DNA from: Barnesiella sp. WM24
GTDB taxonomy: Bacteria; Bacteroidota; Bacteroidia; Bacteroidales; Muribaculaceae
Direction: 5' to 3'
Length of the DNA: 64,000 nt
Assembly (NCBI RefSeq): GCF_004570975.1
Contig: NZ_SPPC01000011.1
Coordinates: 1-64,000 of the forward strand
Of this stretch, positions 1-7,774 are shown piece after piece. The notes beneath the pieces are model-generated. The model was not told where the DNA came from and searched no databases. It saw nothing but the letters and a program-made list of their open reading frames with translations. Position 1 is the first letter of the stretch. Each line of letters starts with the position of its first letter. The translations under genes were made by a program, and so were the position numbers.

Positions 1-12
1 TATAAGAGACAG
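1..12. other. Probable residual Tn5/Nextera mosaic-end adapter
   Basis: The first bases, TATAAGAGACAG, equal the last 12 bases of the 19-bp Tn5 mosaic end used in Nextera libraries. Collinear identity with the paralogous locus at 14769 begins exactly at base 13. It is best read as untrimmed adapter at a contig end, not as genomic sequence. Confidence 0.85.
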
Positions 13-210
13 TTCCTGATAGAACACGATGGCGATGAACCAACAAAGATTCATAATTCTTTTGAGGACTTTCTTCGTACCATAATCGCTTGCTATAAGG
101 GAAAAGTCTATTTTTTGGATGATGACGGGTATCTTGATATGGACTTTGACGAAGAACAACTTATCAGCCAAAAGTATAATCCCGATATTGACTACTGGTT
201 TGAAGATTAA
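13..210 (+). pseudogene. 3' end of a SUKH-like immunity gene (partial copy)
   Basis: The frame reads FLIEHDGDEPTKIH through to NPDIDYWFED and TAA. It is nearly identical to the last 66 codons of the gene at 14418-14966. The 5' part lies beyond the contig end, so whether the complete gene is functional cannot be judged. It belongs to a 297-bp collinear duplication (13-309 against 14769-15065) with only point differences. The acidic C-terminus is typical of SUKH-family immunity proteins; this family call rests on the complete paralog. Confidence 0.7.
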
Positions 211-239
211 GAGCAAAGTAGGTCTCTCCCAAAAAACTG

Positions 240-440
240 ATGAGAATTTATCAACCGAGAGAGTCGATGCGTCCGTAAGTGTGCTATTACCTGGTGCTGG
301 AAAGCGATGTGGACGGTGCCCATGCCTCTCGCTTCCTTGGCAAATTACAGGATGTAATCAACGATGACGAAGGTCTTGCAAATATGCGCAACCTCGGCGA
401 AAACATGGCATGGTTGCTAAAAACATTATCCAATGAGTGA
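240..440 (+). pseudogene. In-frame AraC/CAT-like deletion chimera, broken by a stop
   Basis: The first 23 codons match the start of the AraC regulator at 14996 (MRIYQPRE). After a GATG at 306-309, the same frame continues as the C-terminus of a CAT-like acetyltransferase (VDGAHASRFLGKLQD), resembling the end of the gene at 15778-16452. GATG also occurs in both intact parents (15062-15065 and 16389-16392), so a microhomology deletion of about 1.3 kb explains the join. Codon 13 is TAA (276-278), so the fusion is not translated through. The CAT tail overlaps the next start codon at 433. Confidence 0.75.
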
Positions 441-1212
441 AGTAAGAATCGTTAATTTAAATAGTCATGCTTTGAAAAAGCCTATGGCTTTTTCCATTTA
501 TCTTCCCGATACATACCCACATAAGGGATTGCTGCCTGTACTATATTTCTTTCATGGTAGAAATGGGAATGAGTTATTTCTCAAACAGCTTGATATTCAG
601 AACAAGGCGGACAAACTTATCAAAGAGGGTCTAATAAAACCGATGGCGATAGTCTGTCCTCGTATGGACAATACCAGAGGGCTTAACACTTCGGATAGTT
701 CGGGTAAAATTACCAATGAGGGAATAGCTATTGATACAGGGAGATATGAAGACTATTTTATTCATGAAATCATCCCATATATAGAATCCAACTTTTCAGT
801 ATTATCTGACAAGTCAACAAGATTTGTGGGAGGAGCATCTGCCGGTGGATATGCTTCGGTTCACTACGGGTTAAAGTATCCTGAACTGTTTTCGCGGATT
901 GGTGGACACATGCCTGCAATAGAGAAGCGGCTAGAACTTGACGATCTGCCTTACTATGGAACTGAAGAAGATTTCATTTTGAACGACCCACTTAGATTCA
1001 AGCCGTTCACAAATCTACATAAAGAACAGTCATGGTATCTTGATGCTGGTGATTGTGATGAGGGAGGATTCAACGAATCGGTATGCATCTTATCTCAATT
1101 GTTAAGTAGTCACGGTATATGTTGTGAGAGCCATATATTCAAGGGACATCATAACAAGGAATATATTGATAGCAATCTTGCAAAGTATCTTATCTTTTAT
1201 GGCTCTGTTTAG
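433..1212 (+). CDS. Alpha/beta-hydrolase, putative esterase (PF00756-like)
   Basis: A 259-residue protein without an obvious signal peptide, so probably cytoplasmic. It has an HGR oxyanion-type loop near residue 41 and the nucleophile elbow GGASAGG with Ser136. A late DAGDCDE acidic stretch and a FKGHHNKEY segment can supply Asp and His of the triad. The layout is that of the esterase D/feruloyl-esterase-like family; the substrate is unknown. The ATG lies inside the end of the upstream AraC/CAT chimera (8-nt overlap), suggesting it was once the last gene of an AraC-CAT-esterase unit. Confidence 0.8.
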   Translation: MSEVRIVNLNSHALKKPMAFSIYLPDTYPHKGLLPVLYFFHGRNGNELFLKQLDIQNKADKLIKEGLIKPMAIVCPRMDNTRGLNTSDSSGKITNEGIAIDTGRYEDYFIHEIIPYIESNFSVLSDKSTRFVGGASAGGYASVHYGLKYPELFSRIGGHMPAIEKRLELDDLPYYGTEEDFILNDPLRFKPFTNLHKEQSWYLDAGDCDEGGFNESVCILSQLLSSHGICCESHIFKGHHNKEYIDSNLAKYLIFYGSV

Positions 1213-1240
1213 AAGAAATAAATCTGATACTATTTAATTA

Positions 1241-1513
1241 TTACAGCTTTATATCCAATGCGGTTTTGTGCATTATTTCACTGAGTACAAATGAACTTTG
1301 CATCTTTACGATACCATGGACTTTGGTCAGTTTCTCGAAAACGAACTTATTGTATTCATCTAAATCCTTCAATACAACCTTCAAAAGAAAATCGTAGAAA
1401 CCGCCTGATAACATCAAAGGGACCCGGAACAACTCTTGAATTTGCACTTGTGCCATGTACAGCCTGACGTAATCTGAAGAAGCTGAGAACTCGCCTCGTA
1501 TGGCGGACGCCAT
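1241..1513 (-). pseudogene. Truncated Lrp/AsnC regulator (C-terminal ligand-binding part only)
   Basis: The last 60 or so residues (GGFYDFLLKVV...KVHGIVKMQSSFVLSEI) are the distal half of an Lrp/AsnC RAM domain. The HTH domain and first half of the RAM domain are missing. Upstream of about 1465 the frame runs through antisense of a repeat shared with 6573-6659, so the apparent N-terminus MASAIRGEF is an accident of fusion. Without a DNA-binding domain it cannot act as a regulator by itself. It is read as a rearrangement remnant. Confidence 0.75.
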
Positions 1514-1562
1514 ACCTGCCCTGTGAAATGTAGTTGCGGATATATCATATCTCGATTATTTT
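1476..1562 (+). repeat. 87-bp repeat, copy A (gene 3' end plus flank)
   Basis: It aligns without gaps to 6573-6659 (copy B). Both encode the end of a lost protein on the + strand (SPRMADAI). Copy A has an early TGA, whereas copy B reads on to VVVDIS. Both lie next to rearranged ends: an Lrp stump here and a broken Sel1 gene at copy B. Confidence 0.7.
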
Positions 1563-1682
1563 TTGTAACTTCGTAGTGCAAAATTAGATGATTATCAGCG
1601 TGGAATCAATGACTTACCTAAGGGCTTGACCCTTACCGAAAAGTTTGCATTGCTCTTAATCAGTCTTTTTGCAACTCAGGCT

Positions 1683-2033
1683 ATGGCTAAAAAACTTGAC
1701 TACGAATATTGCAAGGCTGCTCCGATGCTTGAATGGCTCGGCAACAAGTGGGCACTGGTTGTTCTCGTAAAGATTTCAGAGAACGGGCCGGTACGCTTCA
1801 ACGAGCTGTACCGCAATATCCCGTCGGTCTCGGAGAAAGTGCTTTCGCAGGTGCTTCGTCAGCTTACAACCGACGGCATTATCCGCCGCGAACTCTTTCC
1901 GGATGTTCCTCCACGCACCGAATATTCGGTGACAGACTTTGGCAAGACACTGCTGCCTCATGTCGAGGCTCTGCTCAGCTGGGGGCGCGAGAACTTTGAA
2001 CAGATAATTAAAAACCGACAAAATACAAAATAA
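1683..2033 (+). CDS. HxlR-family winged-helix regulator
   Basis: A 116-residue HxlR protein with the conserved early Cys (EYCKAAPMLEWLGNKWALVVL). The winged-helix core is RFNELYRNIPSVSEKVLSQVLRQL, followed by the wing PPRTEYSVTDFGKTLLPH. I chose ATG 1683 (MAKKLDYEYCK) rather than an upstream in-frame TTG because family similarity begins here. HxlR proteins usually sense redox or electrophilic compounds and control an adjacent enzyme. The YciI gene follows after 3 nt, so the two are probably co-transcribed. Confidence 0.88.
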   Translation: MAKKLDYEYCKAAPMLEWLGNKWALVVLVKISENGPVRFNELYRNIPSVSEKVLSQVLRQLTTDGIIRRELFPDVPPRTEYSVTDFGKTLLPHVEALLSWGRENFEQIIKNRQNTK

Positions 2034-2036
2034 ACT

Positions 2037-2327
2037 ATGTTTATCGCAATTCTGACCTACAAAAAGCCGCTTGAAGACGTTGACCGCTTTCTTCAGGCAC
2101 ATCGTGAATATCTTGCCGAGCATTATGACGCAGGCGACTTCATTGCATCCGGTCCGCAGACTCCCCGCGTGGGCGGCGTAATATTGATGAAGGCCGAAAG
2201 TCGTGCGGTTGTTGATTCTATCATCGAGCAAGATCCGTTCAACATCAATGGCATTGCTGACTACCGGATTGTTGAGTTTACACCGACAATGTTTGTAGAA
2301 CCGAGCCTTTCCGACATTTTAAAATAA
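2037..2327 (+). CDS. YciI-like protein
   Basis: A 96-residue single-domain YCII-related protein. It shows the usual opening (FIAILTYKKPLEDVDRFLQAHREYL), a central ASGPQTPRVGGVIL strand-loop and the closing DPFNINGIADYRIVEFTPT. The ferredoxin-like fold carries a His/Asp pair in most members. Its cellular reaction is not established, though it is often associated with small-molecule stress modules. It sits directly behind the HxlR gene. A decayed copy of its last 35 codons is at 7669-7774. Confidence 0.88.
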   Translation: MFIAILTYKKPLEDVDRFLQAHREYLAEHYDAGDFIASGPQTPRVGGVILMKAESRAVVDSIIEQDPFNINGIADYRIVEFTPTMFVEPSLSDILK

Positions 2328-2338
2328 GGATTATACTA

Positions 2339-2971
2339 ATGGAGAATAAAAGAGCTATAATTATTTGGCTGTCAGCCACCATCATTGTGATGCTTGCATT
2401 GCCTTTTGCTGTTGCCGGGCTTGCGTCTGAATGTTCCGGAATGGCACTGTGCATGATGCTTTTCTTCATTGTGAATCCAATTTATTCTGCGATTCTTGGT
2501 TATCGCTGCGGGAAAGACATAAAGAAAATGTGGAACCTTCCATTGGTGTCAGCCTTAGCGTTTCTTGCCGGCACATGGATTTTCTTTGATATACATGAAT
2601 TGTGGTTTATCGTCTATGCAACAATATATCTTGCAATAGGCTGGACTGCAATGGCTATAAGCAAGCATATAAACAGTCCCAATAAGGGTAATGATATTTT
2701 CCCGTTTTCAGACGCTCCAAATACGGCTGTTTTCATATGCAGTCATATCCTGGATGGTAGAGAAAATATATTATTTGTTTCACACGATGCGGATGATGGA
2801 GCATGGCAATTCCTTTGTGGTAAAGAACACGACGAAAGCGATGCAAGGATAGTTTCATTAAAGTATGTATTGGATTTAGACCCGACTATCGTCAAGCTGA
2901 AAGATTTACCTCTTGGCTATTGTGCAGAAAGGAAATCCAAGAATGACAAGTGGGTGCTTGTAAAGAGTTAA
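2339..2971 (+). CDS. Membrane-anchored protein with DUF2185/Imm33-like C-terminal domain
   Basis: A 210-residue protein. The N-terminal half has about four hydrophobic segments (roughly residues 8-28, 33-55, 67-86 and 88-106). The C-terminal half is soluble (FICSHILDGRENILFVSHD...GAWQFLCGKEHDESDA...DLPLGYCAERK). The GxWQFLxGxEHxxxDA pattern resembles the DUF2185/Imm33 group of putative immunity proteins; that assignment is from memory of the family and is tentative. It lies 11 nt after yciI in the same direction. Confidence 0.55.
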   Translation: MENKRAIIIWLSATIIVMLALPFAVAGLASECSGMALCMMLFFIVNPIYSAILGYRCGKDIKKMWNLPLVSALAFLAGTWIFFDIHELWFIVYATIYLAIGWTAMAISKHINSPNKGNDIFPFSDAPNTAVFICSHILDGRENILFVSHDADDGAWQFLCGKEHDESDARIVSLKYVLDLDPTIVKLKDLPLGYCAERKSKNDKWVLVKS

Positions 2972-2974
2972 ACA

Positions 2975-3037
2975 ATGTCATACATATCAATCGAAAGCAT
3001 CAGACTGACTGATGAACATAAAAACACAGCTAATTGA
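2975..3037 (+). pseudogene. 5' fragment of a 4-oxalocrotonate-tautomerase-like gene
   Basis: A 20-codon frame (MSYISIESIRLTDEHKNTAN then TGA) matches the start of the tautomerase at 8297 (MPYISIESGKLTAEQKK). The catalytic Pro2 is replaced by Ser and the rest of the gene is absent. It is a remnant between the membrane protein and the next gene. Confidence 0.7.
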
Positions 3038-3039
3038 AA

Positions 3040-3828
3040 ATGAGCAACGAATCACACAGTATATTCCCGGGAATTAAAGCTCGTAAGCCGCAATATGTGC
3101 TGGGGACAGAGAATGGGACCAAACGCACATCAAACGTGACCGAGGCAAAAATTGTTGATGCCGTGTCTGACATAGAAGACAATGTGGCGATATACCTTGA
3201 AAAATGCGTACCGGTGGTATTGGTCCGCTATGCCGAAGCATATTCTATTGATTATTATAAGGACTGCAGCATTGCGGTGTGTTTCAGAGTCAACGGACAT
3301 ATGCTGCGCATGTGGCGGTCGGATGTAGATTGTGATATGGCGGCGGATATTATGTGTAACTTCTTCCGCACTGCCTCGCTTCCCGATATGACAGGCTGGC
3401 ACTGTCAGAAAATCTATCCGGAGCAAGAGGAGCCGGAGACGAAACTATGTGTGGACGGCGAGGATTTCCGATACTTTGACATGGCTGACGTGTTCTGTGC
3501 ATTGGAAAATATCATAGAGGGCAAATCGCTATGGATGCTTTATGATTTCATTAAAGGCGATGGCGGATATGTCAACATCCGCAGGCGCGACAATGATGCG
3601 GCTCCGACCGCCGTATATAAAGTTGAATATGTCAGATGGACTAAACCGACTCCGACCGGCTTCAGAGGTGTCGTTTCTGATGACGGACTTATGCGAAGCT
3701 GGCTGTGGAGTCTGATTGACAGCGAGAGGTTGCCCGATCCTTTGGATGATTGGGAGGAGTTTGACGTAAACAACCACTTTGAAAGACTGATGTTCAGATT
3801 TTTAGACGAAGAAAAAGATGAAAGGTAA
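3040..3828 (+). CDS. Hypothetical protein, possibly immunity-type
   Basis: A 262-residue soluble acidic protein that I do not recognise. Features seen are a long central alpha/beta region, a WRSDVDCDMAADIMCNFF segment, and a strongly acidic tail (DDWEEFDVNNHFERLMFRFLDEEKDE). ATG 3040 is preferred over an upstream TTG. Its stop lies 11 nt inside the following Sel1/DUF4303 gene, so the two are translationally coupled. The context of acidic, immunity-like proteins suggests a similar role, but nothing in the sequence proves it. Confidence 0.6.
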   Translation: MSNESHSIFPGIKARKPQYVLGTENGTKRTSNVTEAKIVDAVSDIEDNVAIYLEKCVPVVLVRYAEAYSIDYYKDCSIAVCFRVNGHMLRMWRSDVDCDMAADIMCNFFRTASLPDMTGWHCQKIYPEQEEPETKLCVDGEDFRYFDMADVFCALENIIEGKSLWMLYDFIKGDGGYVNIRRRDNDAAPTAVYKVEYVRWTKPTPTGFRGVVSDDGLMRSWLWSLIDSERLPDPLDDWEEFDVNNHFERLMFRFLDEEKDER

Positions 3829-5602
3829 ATATAGCAAGCCGGTGAAAACGGCTGTCAAACTGATTTGGTCGAGTTTCGACCGTGAGAAAATACGCCAGGG
3901 CTATGCGATGCTCATGCAGGCAGCGCAACAGGGCGATGCCGATGCTCTGGCATTCATAGCCCGTTGCTTCATGGGCGAGGAATATGTGTGGGCACAGGCA
4001 GGCTTCACAGTTGACGATGCCAATGCATCGAAGCTAATGCAGAAGAGCGCGATGATGGGCAGTGCCACCGGCGTTCTATGTGCTGTGCGAAGCGCAAACC
4101 TCACACCCTCGGTGGAAAGGGCAATGCCGTTTGCTTCGTTTAAGGAAGCATTTGAGGAGATTCTCGGTCAGGCTGAGCGTGGCGACGCTTTCTGCTGCTA
4201 CATGGTCGCCAACGTGTATTTCTGGGGCGACTATCTGCGTGTCGAGCCCGACTATGCCAAGCAATTCAAAGATGAAAGAGATTATAACGCATGGGCGTGG
4301 CCGATAGCAAAGGTGTGGTACGAACGTAGCTTCGACGGCGGACTTTGTGCCGGTTGGGGCAATTACTGCGACATACGCAAATCAGGTCTGGGCGACATCA
4401 GCCCGGATGTCTATGAGAGATACTATCAGATGCTGGCTGACATCTCGCCGATAATCTGCACTAACTACGGCTATTATCTTCGCAAAGAGAAGGGTGATGC
4501 ATATGCCGGTCTGCTGCGTTATGTGGAAGCTGCCCGCAAGGGCGACCCTCAGGGCGCATACAATGCCGGGCACATCTATGAGGCAGGCGAGGAAGTTGAT
4601 GAGAATATAAGCCTTGCCTGTCAGCTCTTTGAAATGGCAGCCAACGGAGGACTTGCTCAAGGGCAATTCGAGATGGGATATTACCATTTTGAAGGCTGTG
4701 GCGACTTAGAGCAGGACTATGCCCAGGCTGTGGACTGGTTTGAAAAGGCCTACTGGAATCCGAAGTGCTCTGAGGTTACCAAGGCGCAGTGTGCCGCCTA
4801 TCTCGGCATCTGCTATCAGGAGGGGCTGGGAACGGTGCAGGACGACGATGTGGCGTTCGAGTATCTTCATGAAGCCGGCGATGGTGTCGATCATCTTTGG
4901 GATTCAATAATCGTCAGAGTACTCACCGCACTCGGCGTGGCTTATGCTTTCGGGCGTGGCACCGAGGCGGATATTGAGTTGGGATACCAGTATTTTGAAG
5001 ATGCAGTAAAACTCGGTTCGGAAGAAGCCAAAGAGTATATCAGCTACATCAACTCGCCCGACTTTGAAGCCCGCGAGCGGAAAAAAGAAGAACCGACGAC
5101 TCCCGTGGCTCCGTTCTGGCAGGGAGTGGCTGCAATGATCAGTGATGCGGTTGAAGCGGATCTGCGCGAAATTCTTGACCGCATAGACGATGAGCGCATT
5201 TACACAGTCGCTTTGGTCACCGACAGGTATTGTTGCTCGCTATTTCTTGCAGTGAACACCCTGGAGTATCTTGAAAGTGAAGACGAAGAGCCTGATGACG
5301 AAAGCAGATGGCATCCTGATGAATGGGGATATTCCGACGGGCATGACAGCGAACTGGTGAAACTCAGCAAAACTCTGTGGGAAAACCACAATACTTTGCC
5401 GGGAGAAGCCTTTTTCTTCAATGCAATGATTTCAGCGATGAAGCAGGTCAAAGATTCCGGAATATTAGGAGAACGCACCGATGAAATCACACTATTCATC
5501 TCGATATCAGACGATGAAGATGCTGAAAACCTCGAAGACTCGTCGGCTATGACGCTGAACAGCCCCGAACTGGCTGCCGCTTTCCTGGATAGAAACAGAT
5601 AA
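3818..5602 (+). CDS. Sel1-repeat protein with C-terminal DUF4303 domain
   Basis: A 594-residue protein. Residues about 20-420 hold Sel1/TPR-like repeats (for example AYNAGHIYEAGEE, AQGQFEMGYYHFEG, AAYLGICYQEGLG), forming a helical protein-binding solenoid. Residues about 450-590 match DUF4303 (ALVTDRYCCSLFLAVNTLEYL, RWHPDEWGY, LFISISDDEDAE). That domain is known from putative immunity proteins of polymorphic toxin systems. No signal peptide is seen. It overlaps the upstream gene by 11 nt and is followed by another hypothetical after 9 nt, making an operon. Confidence 0.82.
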   Translation: MKGKYSKPVKTAVKLIWSSFDREKIRQGYAMLMQAAQQGDADALAFIARCFMGEEYVWAQAGFTVDDANASKLMQKSAMMGSATGVLCAVRSANLTPSVERAMPFASFKEAFEEILGQAERGDAFCCYMVANVYFWGDYLRVEPDYAKQFKDERDYNAWAWPIAKVWYERSFDGGLCAGWGNYCDIRKSGLGDISPDVYERYYQMLADISPIICTNYGYYLRKEKGDAYAGLLRYVEAARKGDPQGAYNAGHIYEAGEEVDENISLACQLFEMAANGGLAQGQFEMGYYHFEGCGDLEQDYAQAVDWFEKAYWNPKCSEVTKAQCAAYLGICYQEGLGTVQDDDVAFEYLHEAGDGVDHLWDSIIVRVLTALGVAYAFGRGTEADIELGYQYFEDAVKLGSEEAKEYISYINSPDFEARERKKEEPTTPVAPFWQGVAAMISDAVEADLREILDRIDDERIYTVALVTDRYCCSLFLAVNTLEYLESEDEEPDDESRWHPDEWGYSDGHDSELVKLSKTLWENHNTLPGEAFFFNAMISAMKQVKDSGILGERTDEITLFISISDDEDAENLEDSSAMTLNSPELAAAFLDRNR

Positions 5603-5611
5603 CATCATATT

Positions 5612-6244
5612 ATGGCATATTATACTGTTTACTGGCCTCATGACTGGTTGGACGAACTAAGAAAATCAGATGACAACGGGCCTATAAAAGTAGTGTTTGG
5701 CAGCATCCACTCAAGGATGCCGTCAATAGCATCGATAAAAGTGGGTGATGTCGTATTCCCGGTCTCCCTTCTTGACAGGCACCTCTATATAATGGCAAGA
5801 CTGGAAGTGACTCATAAGGAAAGAGCCTTCGACTATTGCATAAGAGAACTTGGGTCTCCTTACAGGTCTCTTATTCCAGAAGGCGTTGTCGTTAAGGCAT
5901 CTGACACATTCTTTTGTGCAAAAGACGCTTCTTATAAAAGTCTCAAGAGTGTGCCTGAGAATCTCACGATGATTATTCCCGTTGACAAGCCCCATTGTAA
6001 GCATCAGGAACCGTTTAACTGCTGTGCCGAATGGGCAGTATGGGGAGACAATGGCAGCGTTATCCAACCGCGCCTCATTCCTGATGAAGTTGTGCCGCTT
6101 CTTAGATTCGGCTATCCAAAGAGTAAAGAAATGCCATTACGAATCAATTCAAAAGGAGTCGTGTTGGCTCAAAGCATTGCTGCAACCCGTCGTCTGTCGG
6201 AGGAATCCGCAATGGTTTTTGAAGAAATCATTAAAAAATCATGA
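5612..6244 (+). CDS. Hypothetical protein
   Basis: A 210-residue soluble protein of unknown family, beginning MAYYTVYWPHDWLDELRKSDD. It has clustered Cys and His residues in the middle (DKPHCKHQEPFNCCAEWAVWGD), which might bind metal. It ends with an ATGA overlap onto the next Sel1 gene, so it is translated in the same operon as the neighbouring Sel1 genes. No function can be assigned. Confidence 0.65.
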   Translation: MAYYTVYWPHDWLDELRKSDDNGPIKVVFGSIHSRMPSIASIKVGDVVFPVSLLDRHLYIMARLEVTHKERAFDYCIRELGSPYRSLIPEGVVVKASDTFFCAKDASYKSLKSVPENLTMIIPVDKPHCKHQEPFNCCAEWAVWGDNGSVIQPRLIPDEVVPLLRFGYPKSKEMPLRINSKGVVLAQSIAATRRLSEESAMVFEEIIKKS

Positions 6245-6531
6245 TAAAGTACACGAATAAATATACCGACACATCGTTCGATATCGCCAAATGTCGTGAA
6301 TCGGCTGAATCGGGCTCTGTTCCCGCACAATATCAATTCGGTCAATGCTATGCCGATGGACATGGCGTGGAGCAGGATATGACCGAGGCTGTACGCCTGT
6401 ACAAGAAAGCGGCGACCAACATAAATGAGAATACCGGATACAACGGACACGCCGGAGCCATGCGCTGCCTTGCCGACTGCTATGCCAACGGCGATGGCGT
6501 CAGAAAAAACGCGAAACAGGCCGCCGCATAG
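6241..6531 (+). pseudogene. Sel1-repeat protein truncated by a nonsense codon
   Basis: The 96-residue frame contains two Sel1 units (AQYQFGQCYADGHGVEQD and AMRCLADCYANGDGVRKN) and stops in the middle of the second. The stop codon TAG (6529-6531) sits where Sel1 repeats have Trp (NAKQAAA-W-YARADSANG). The repeat continues in frame after it for nine codons and then meets TGA. A TGG to TAG change is the simplest reading. The short product may still be made. The start overlaps the upstream stop (ATGA). Confidence 0.7.
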
Positions 6532-6572
6532 TATGCAAGAGCGGATTCCGCGAATGGCTGATGAACTGTCGT

Positions 6573-6659
6573 GAAGAAGCTGCAAAGTCGCCTCGTATGG
6601 CAGACGCCATATCTGCCCTGCGAAATGTCGTTGTTGATATATCATGTCTCGACTATTTT
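6573..6659 (+). repeat. 87-bp repeat, copy B
   Basis: Gap-free match to 1476-1562. The + strand reading frame is longer here (EEAAKSPRMADAISALRNVVVDISCLDYFH then TAA), so this is the better-preserved 3' end of the lost gene. The TAAATTTG of the next promoter-like repeat begins 4 bp later. Confidence 0.7.
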
Positions 6660-6662
6660 CAT

Positions 6663-6721
6663 TAAATTTGCGGTGAGTCAGAGCGCTTTGCACCGGCTGC
6701 GCCGACATGCGCTCTAAGCTC
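6663..6721 (+). repeat. Promoter-containing repeat, copy B
   Basis: It begins with TAAATTTGCGGTGAGTC, where TAAATTTG fits the Bacteroidetes -7 box. After a variable middle it contains CACCGGCTGCGCCGACATGC and ends in AAGCTC. The same two blocks occur at 16889-16957 ahead of the second DJ-1 gene. The -33 box here is weak. Confidence 0.55.
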
Positions 6722-6766
6722 AATTGGGGCGTGAGAATTTTAAACAGATGGAAAACCAACAAAATA
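6716..6766 (+). pseudogene. 3' stump of an HxlR gene
   Basis: The frame reads LNWGRENFKQMENQQN and closely matches the end of the HxlR protein at 1683-2033 (LLSWGRENFEQIIKNRQN). The rest of that gene is missing. The frame runs directly into the zinc-ribbon gene, so the N-terminus of that protein may derive from this stump. Confidence 0.6.
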
Positions 6767-7047
6767 TTACTAACTATATGGATATGAAATTTTGTCAGAG
6801 CTGCGGAATGCCGCTCACAAATGATGTCATCGGCACGAATACCGATGGTACACCAAATGAGGATTACTGCATTTACTGCTACAAAGACGGCAAGTTCACG
6901 CAGGACATGACAATGGAGCAGATGATTGACCACTGCGCTCAGTTTACCGATGAGATAAACAGGAACTCGGGGCAGAATCTCACCGTCGAACAGATGAAAG
7001 AGCAGATGCGCCGGTTCTTCCCGCATCTCAAACGTTGGAAAAAGTAA
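6748..7047 (+). CDS. Zinc-ribbon protein (PF12674-like)
   Basis: A 99-residue protein with a Cys4 zinc ribbon: FCQSCGMPL followed by EDYCIYCYKDG, and then a short helical tail (FTQDMTMEQMIDHCAQF). This is the arrangement of the putative zinc-ribbon family PF12674, often found beside GNAT or GyrI-like proteins. Start options are ATG 6748 (within HxlR-derived sequence) and ATG 6778, which is where family similarity begins. The DJ-1 gene follows after 9 nt. Confidence 0.8.
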   Translation: MENQQNITNYMDMKFCQSCGMPLTNDVIGTNTDGTPNEDYCIYCYKDGKFTQDMTMEQMIDHCAQFTDEINRNSGQNLTVEQMKEQMRRFFPHLKRWKK

Positions 7048-7056
7048 CAGACGATT

Positions 7057-7668
7057 ATGAGTAACGAAGTTCTATATATACTCCTGCCGGACTATGCGGC
7101 GCATGAGGCGGTGTTTCTTTCGCAGGCCATTGCCTCTGATGAATATGCGATGAAGAAAAATCCGAAGTATGTCAATAAGGTGGTCGCCCCTACATTGGAG
7201 CCGGTGAAATCAATCGGCGGGTTCCGCACAATGCCCGATTATTCGTTTGATACGATGCCCGACGATTATGCTGCGCTGGTGCTGATTGGTGGTTTCGGAT
7301 GGAGTACGCCTGTTGCTGAACGGGTTGTGCCAATTGTCAAAAAAGCAGTTGAAGGAGGAAAGATTGTAGGTGCGATATGCAATGCAGCATCGTTTATGGC
7401 AAAGCATGGTTTCCTCAATGCGGTGAAACATACCGGCAATGGTTTGGACCAACTGAAAATTTGGGGTGGAGAGAACTACACTAATCCCGACGGGTATATC
7501 CACGCGCAAGCCATAAGCGATGGCATCATGGTGACAGCCAACGGTTCTGCAACCCTTGAATTTGCAAAAGAGTTACTTACGTTGCTCGAAAACGATACAC
7601 CGGAACGAATTGAAATGTACTATCAGTTCAACAAGCAGGGTTTCTGCAACCTTTTCTCGATCGAATGA
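7057..7668 (+). CDS. DJ-1/PfpI (class I glutamine amidotransferase-like) protein
   Basis: A 203-residue protein with the DJ-1/PfpI flavodoxin-like fold. LVLIGGFGW forms the first loop and GAICNAASF carries the nucleophile-elbow Cys. A late HAQAISDGIMVTANGSATLEFA segment completes the fold. Members act as chaperones, glyoxalases or proteases on damaged molecules; the reaction here is unknown. It is in one direction with the zinc-ribbon gene and followed by a YciI fragment. A second, diverged DJ-1 gene is at 17041. Confidence 0.87.
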   Translation: MSNEVLYILLPDYAAHEAVFLSQAIASDEYAMKKNPKYVNKVVAPTLEPVKSIGGFRTMPDYSFDTMPDDYAALVLIGGFGWSTPVAERVVPIVKKAVEGGKIVGAICNAASFMAKHGFLNAVKHTGNGLDQLKIWGGENYTNPDGYIHAQAISDGIMVTANGSATLEFAKELLTLLENDTPERIEMYYQFNKQGFCNLFSIE

Positions 7669-7774
7669 ATTATCGCGCAAGACCCGTTATATCAACGGCA
7701 TTGCCGATTATCAGATTGTGGAGTTTACTCCGACAATGTTTCTAAATGATGATTTGAAAAATATACTTTCATAA
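7669..7774 (+). pseudogene. Decayed 3' fragment of a YciI gene
   Basis: It begins ATTATCGCGCAAGACCCG and, after a frame change, reads NGIADYQIVEFTPTMF...DDLKNILS. This matches the last 35 codons of the YciI gene ending at 2327. The 5' part is missing and the frame is broken near 7690. Its TAA overlaps the next ATG at 7774. Confidence 0.75.

Noticed and set aside
119-367. 82-residue protein and its twin at 14875-15066
   Set aside because: Both are out-of-frame shadows across the SUKH-like 3' end and the start of AraC.
1626-1682. Longer HxlR start at TTG 1626
   Set aside because: The added 19 residues are hydrophobic and unlike HxlR N-termini. ATG 1683 gives a standard start.
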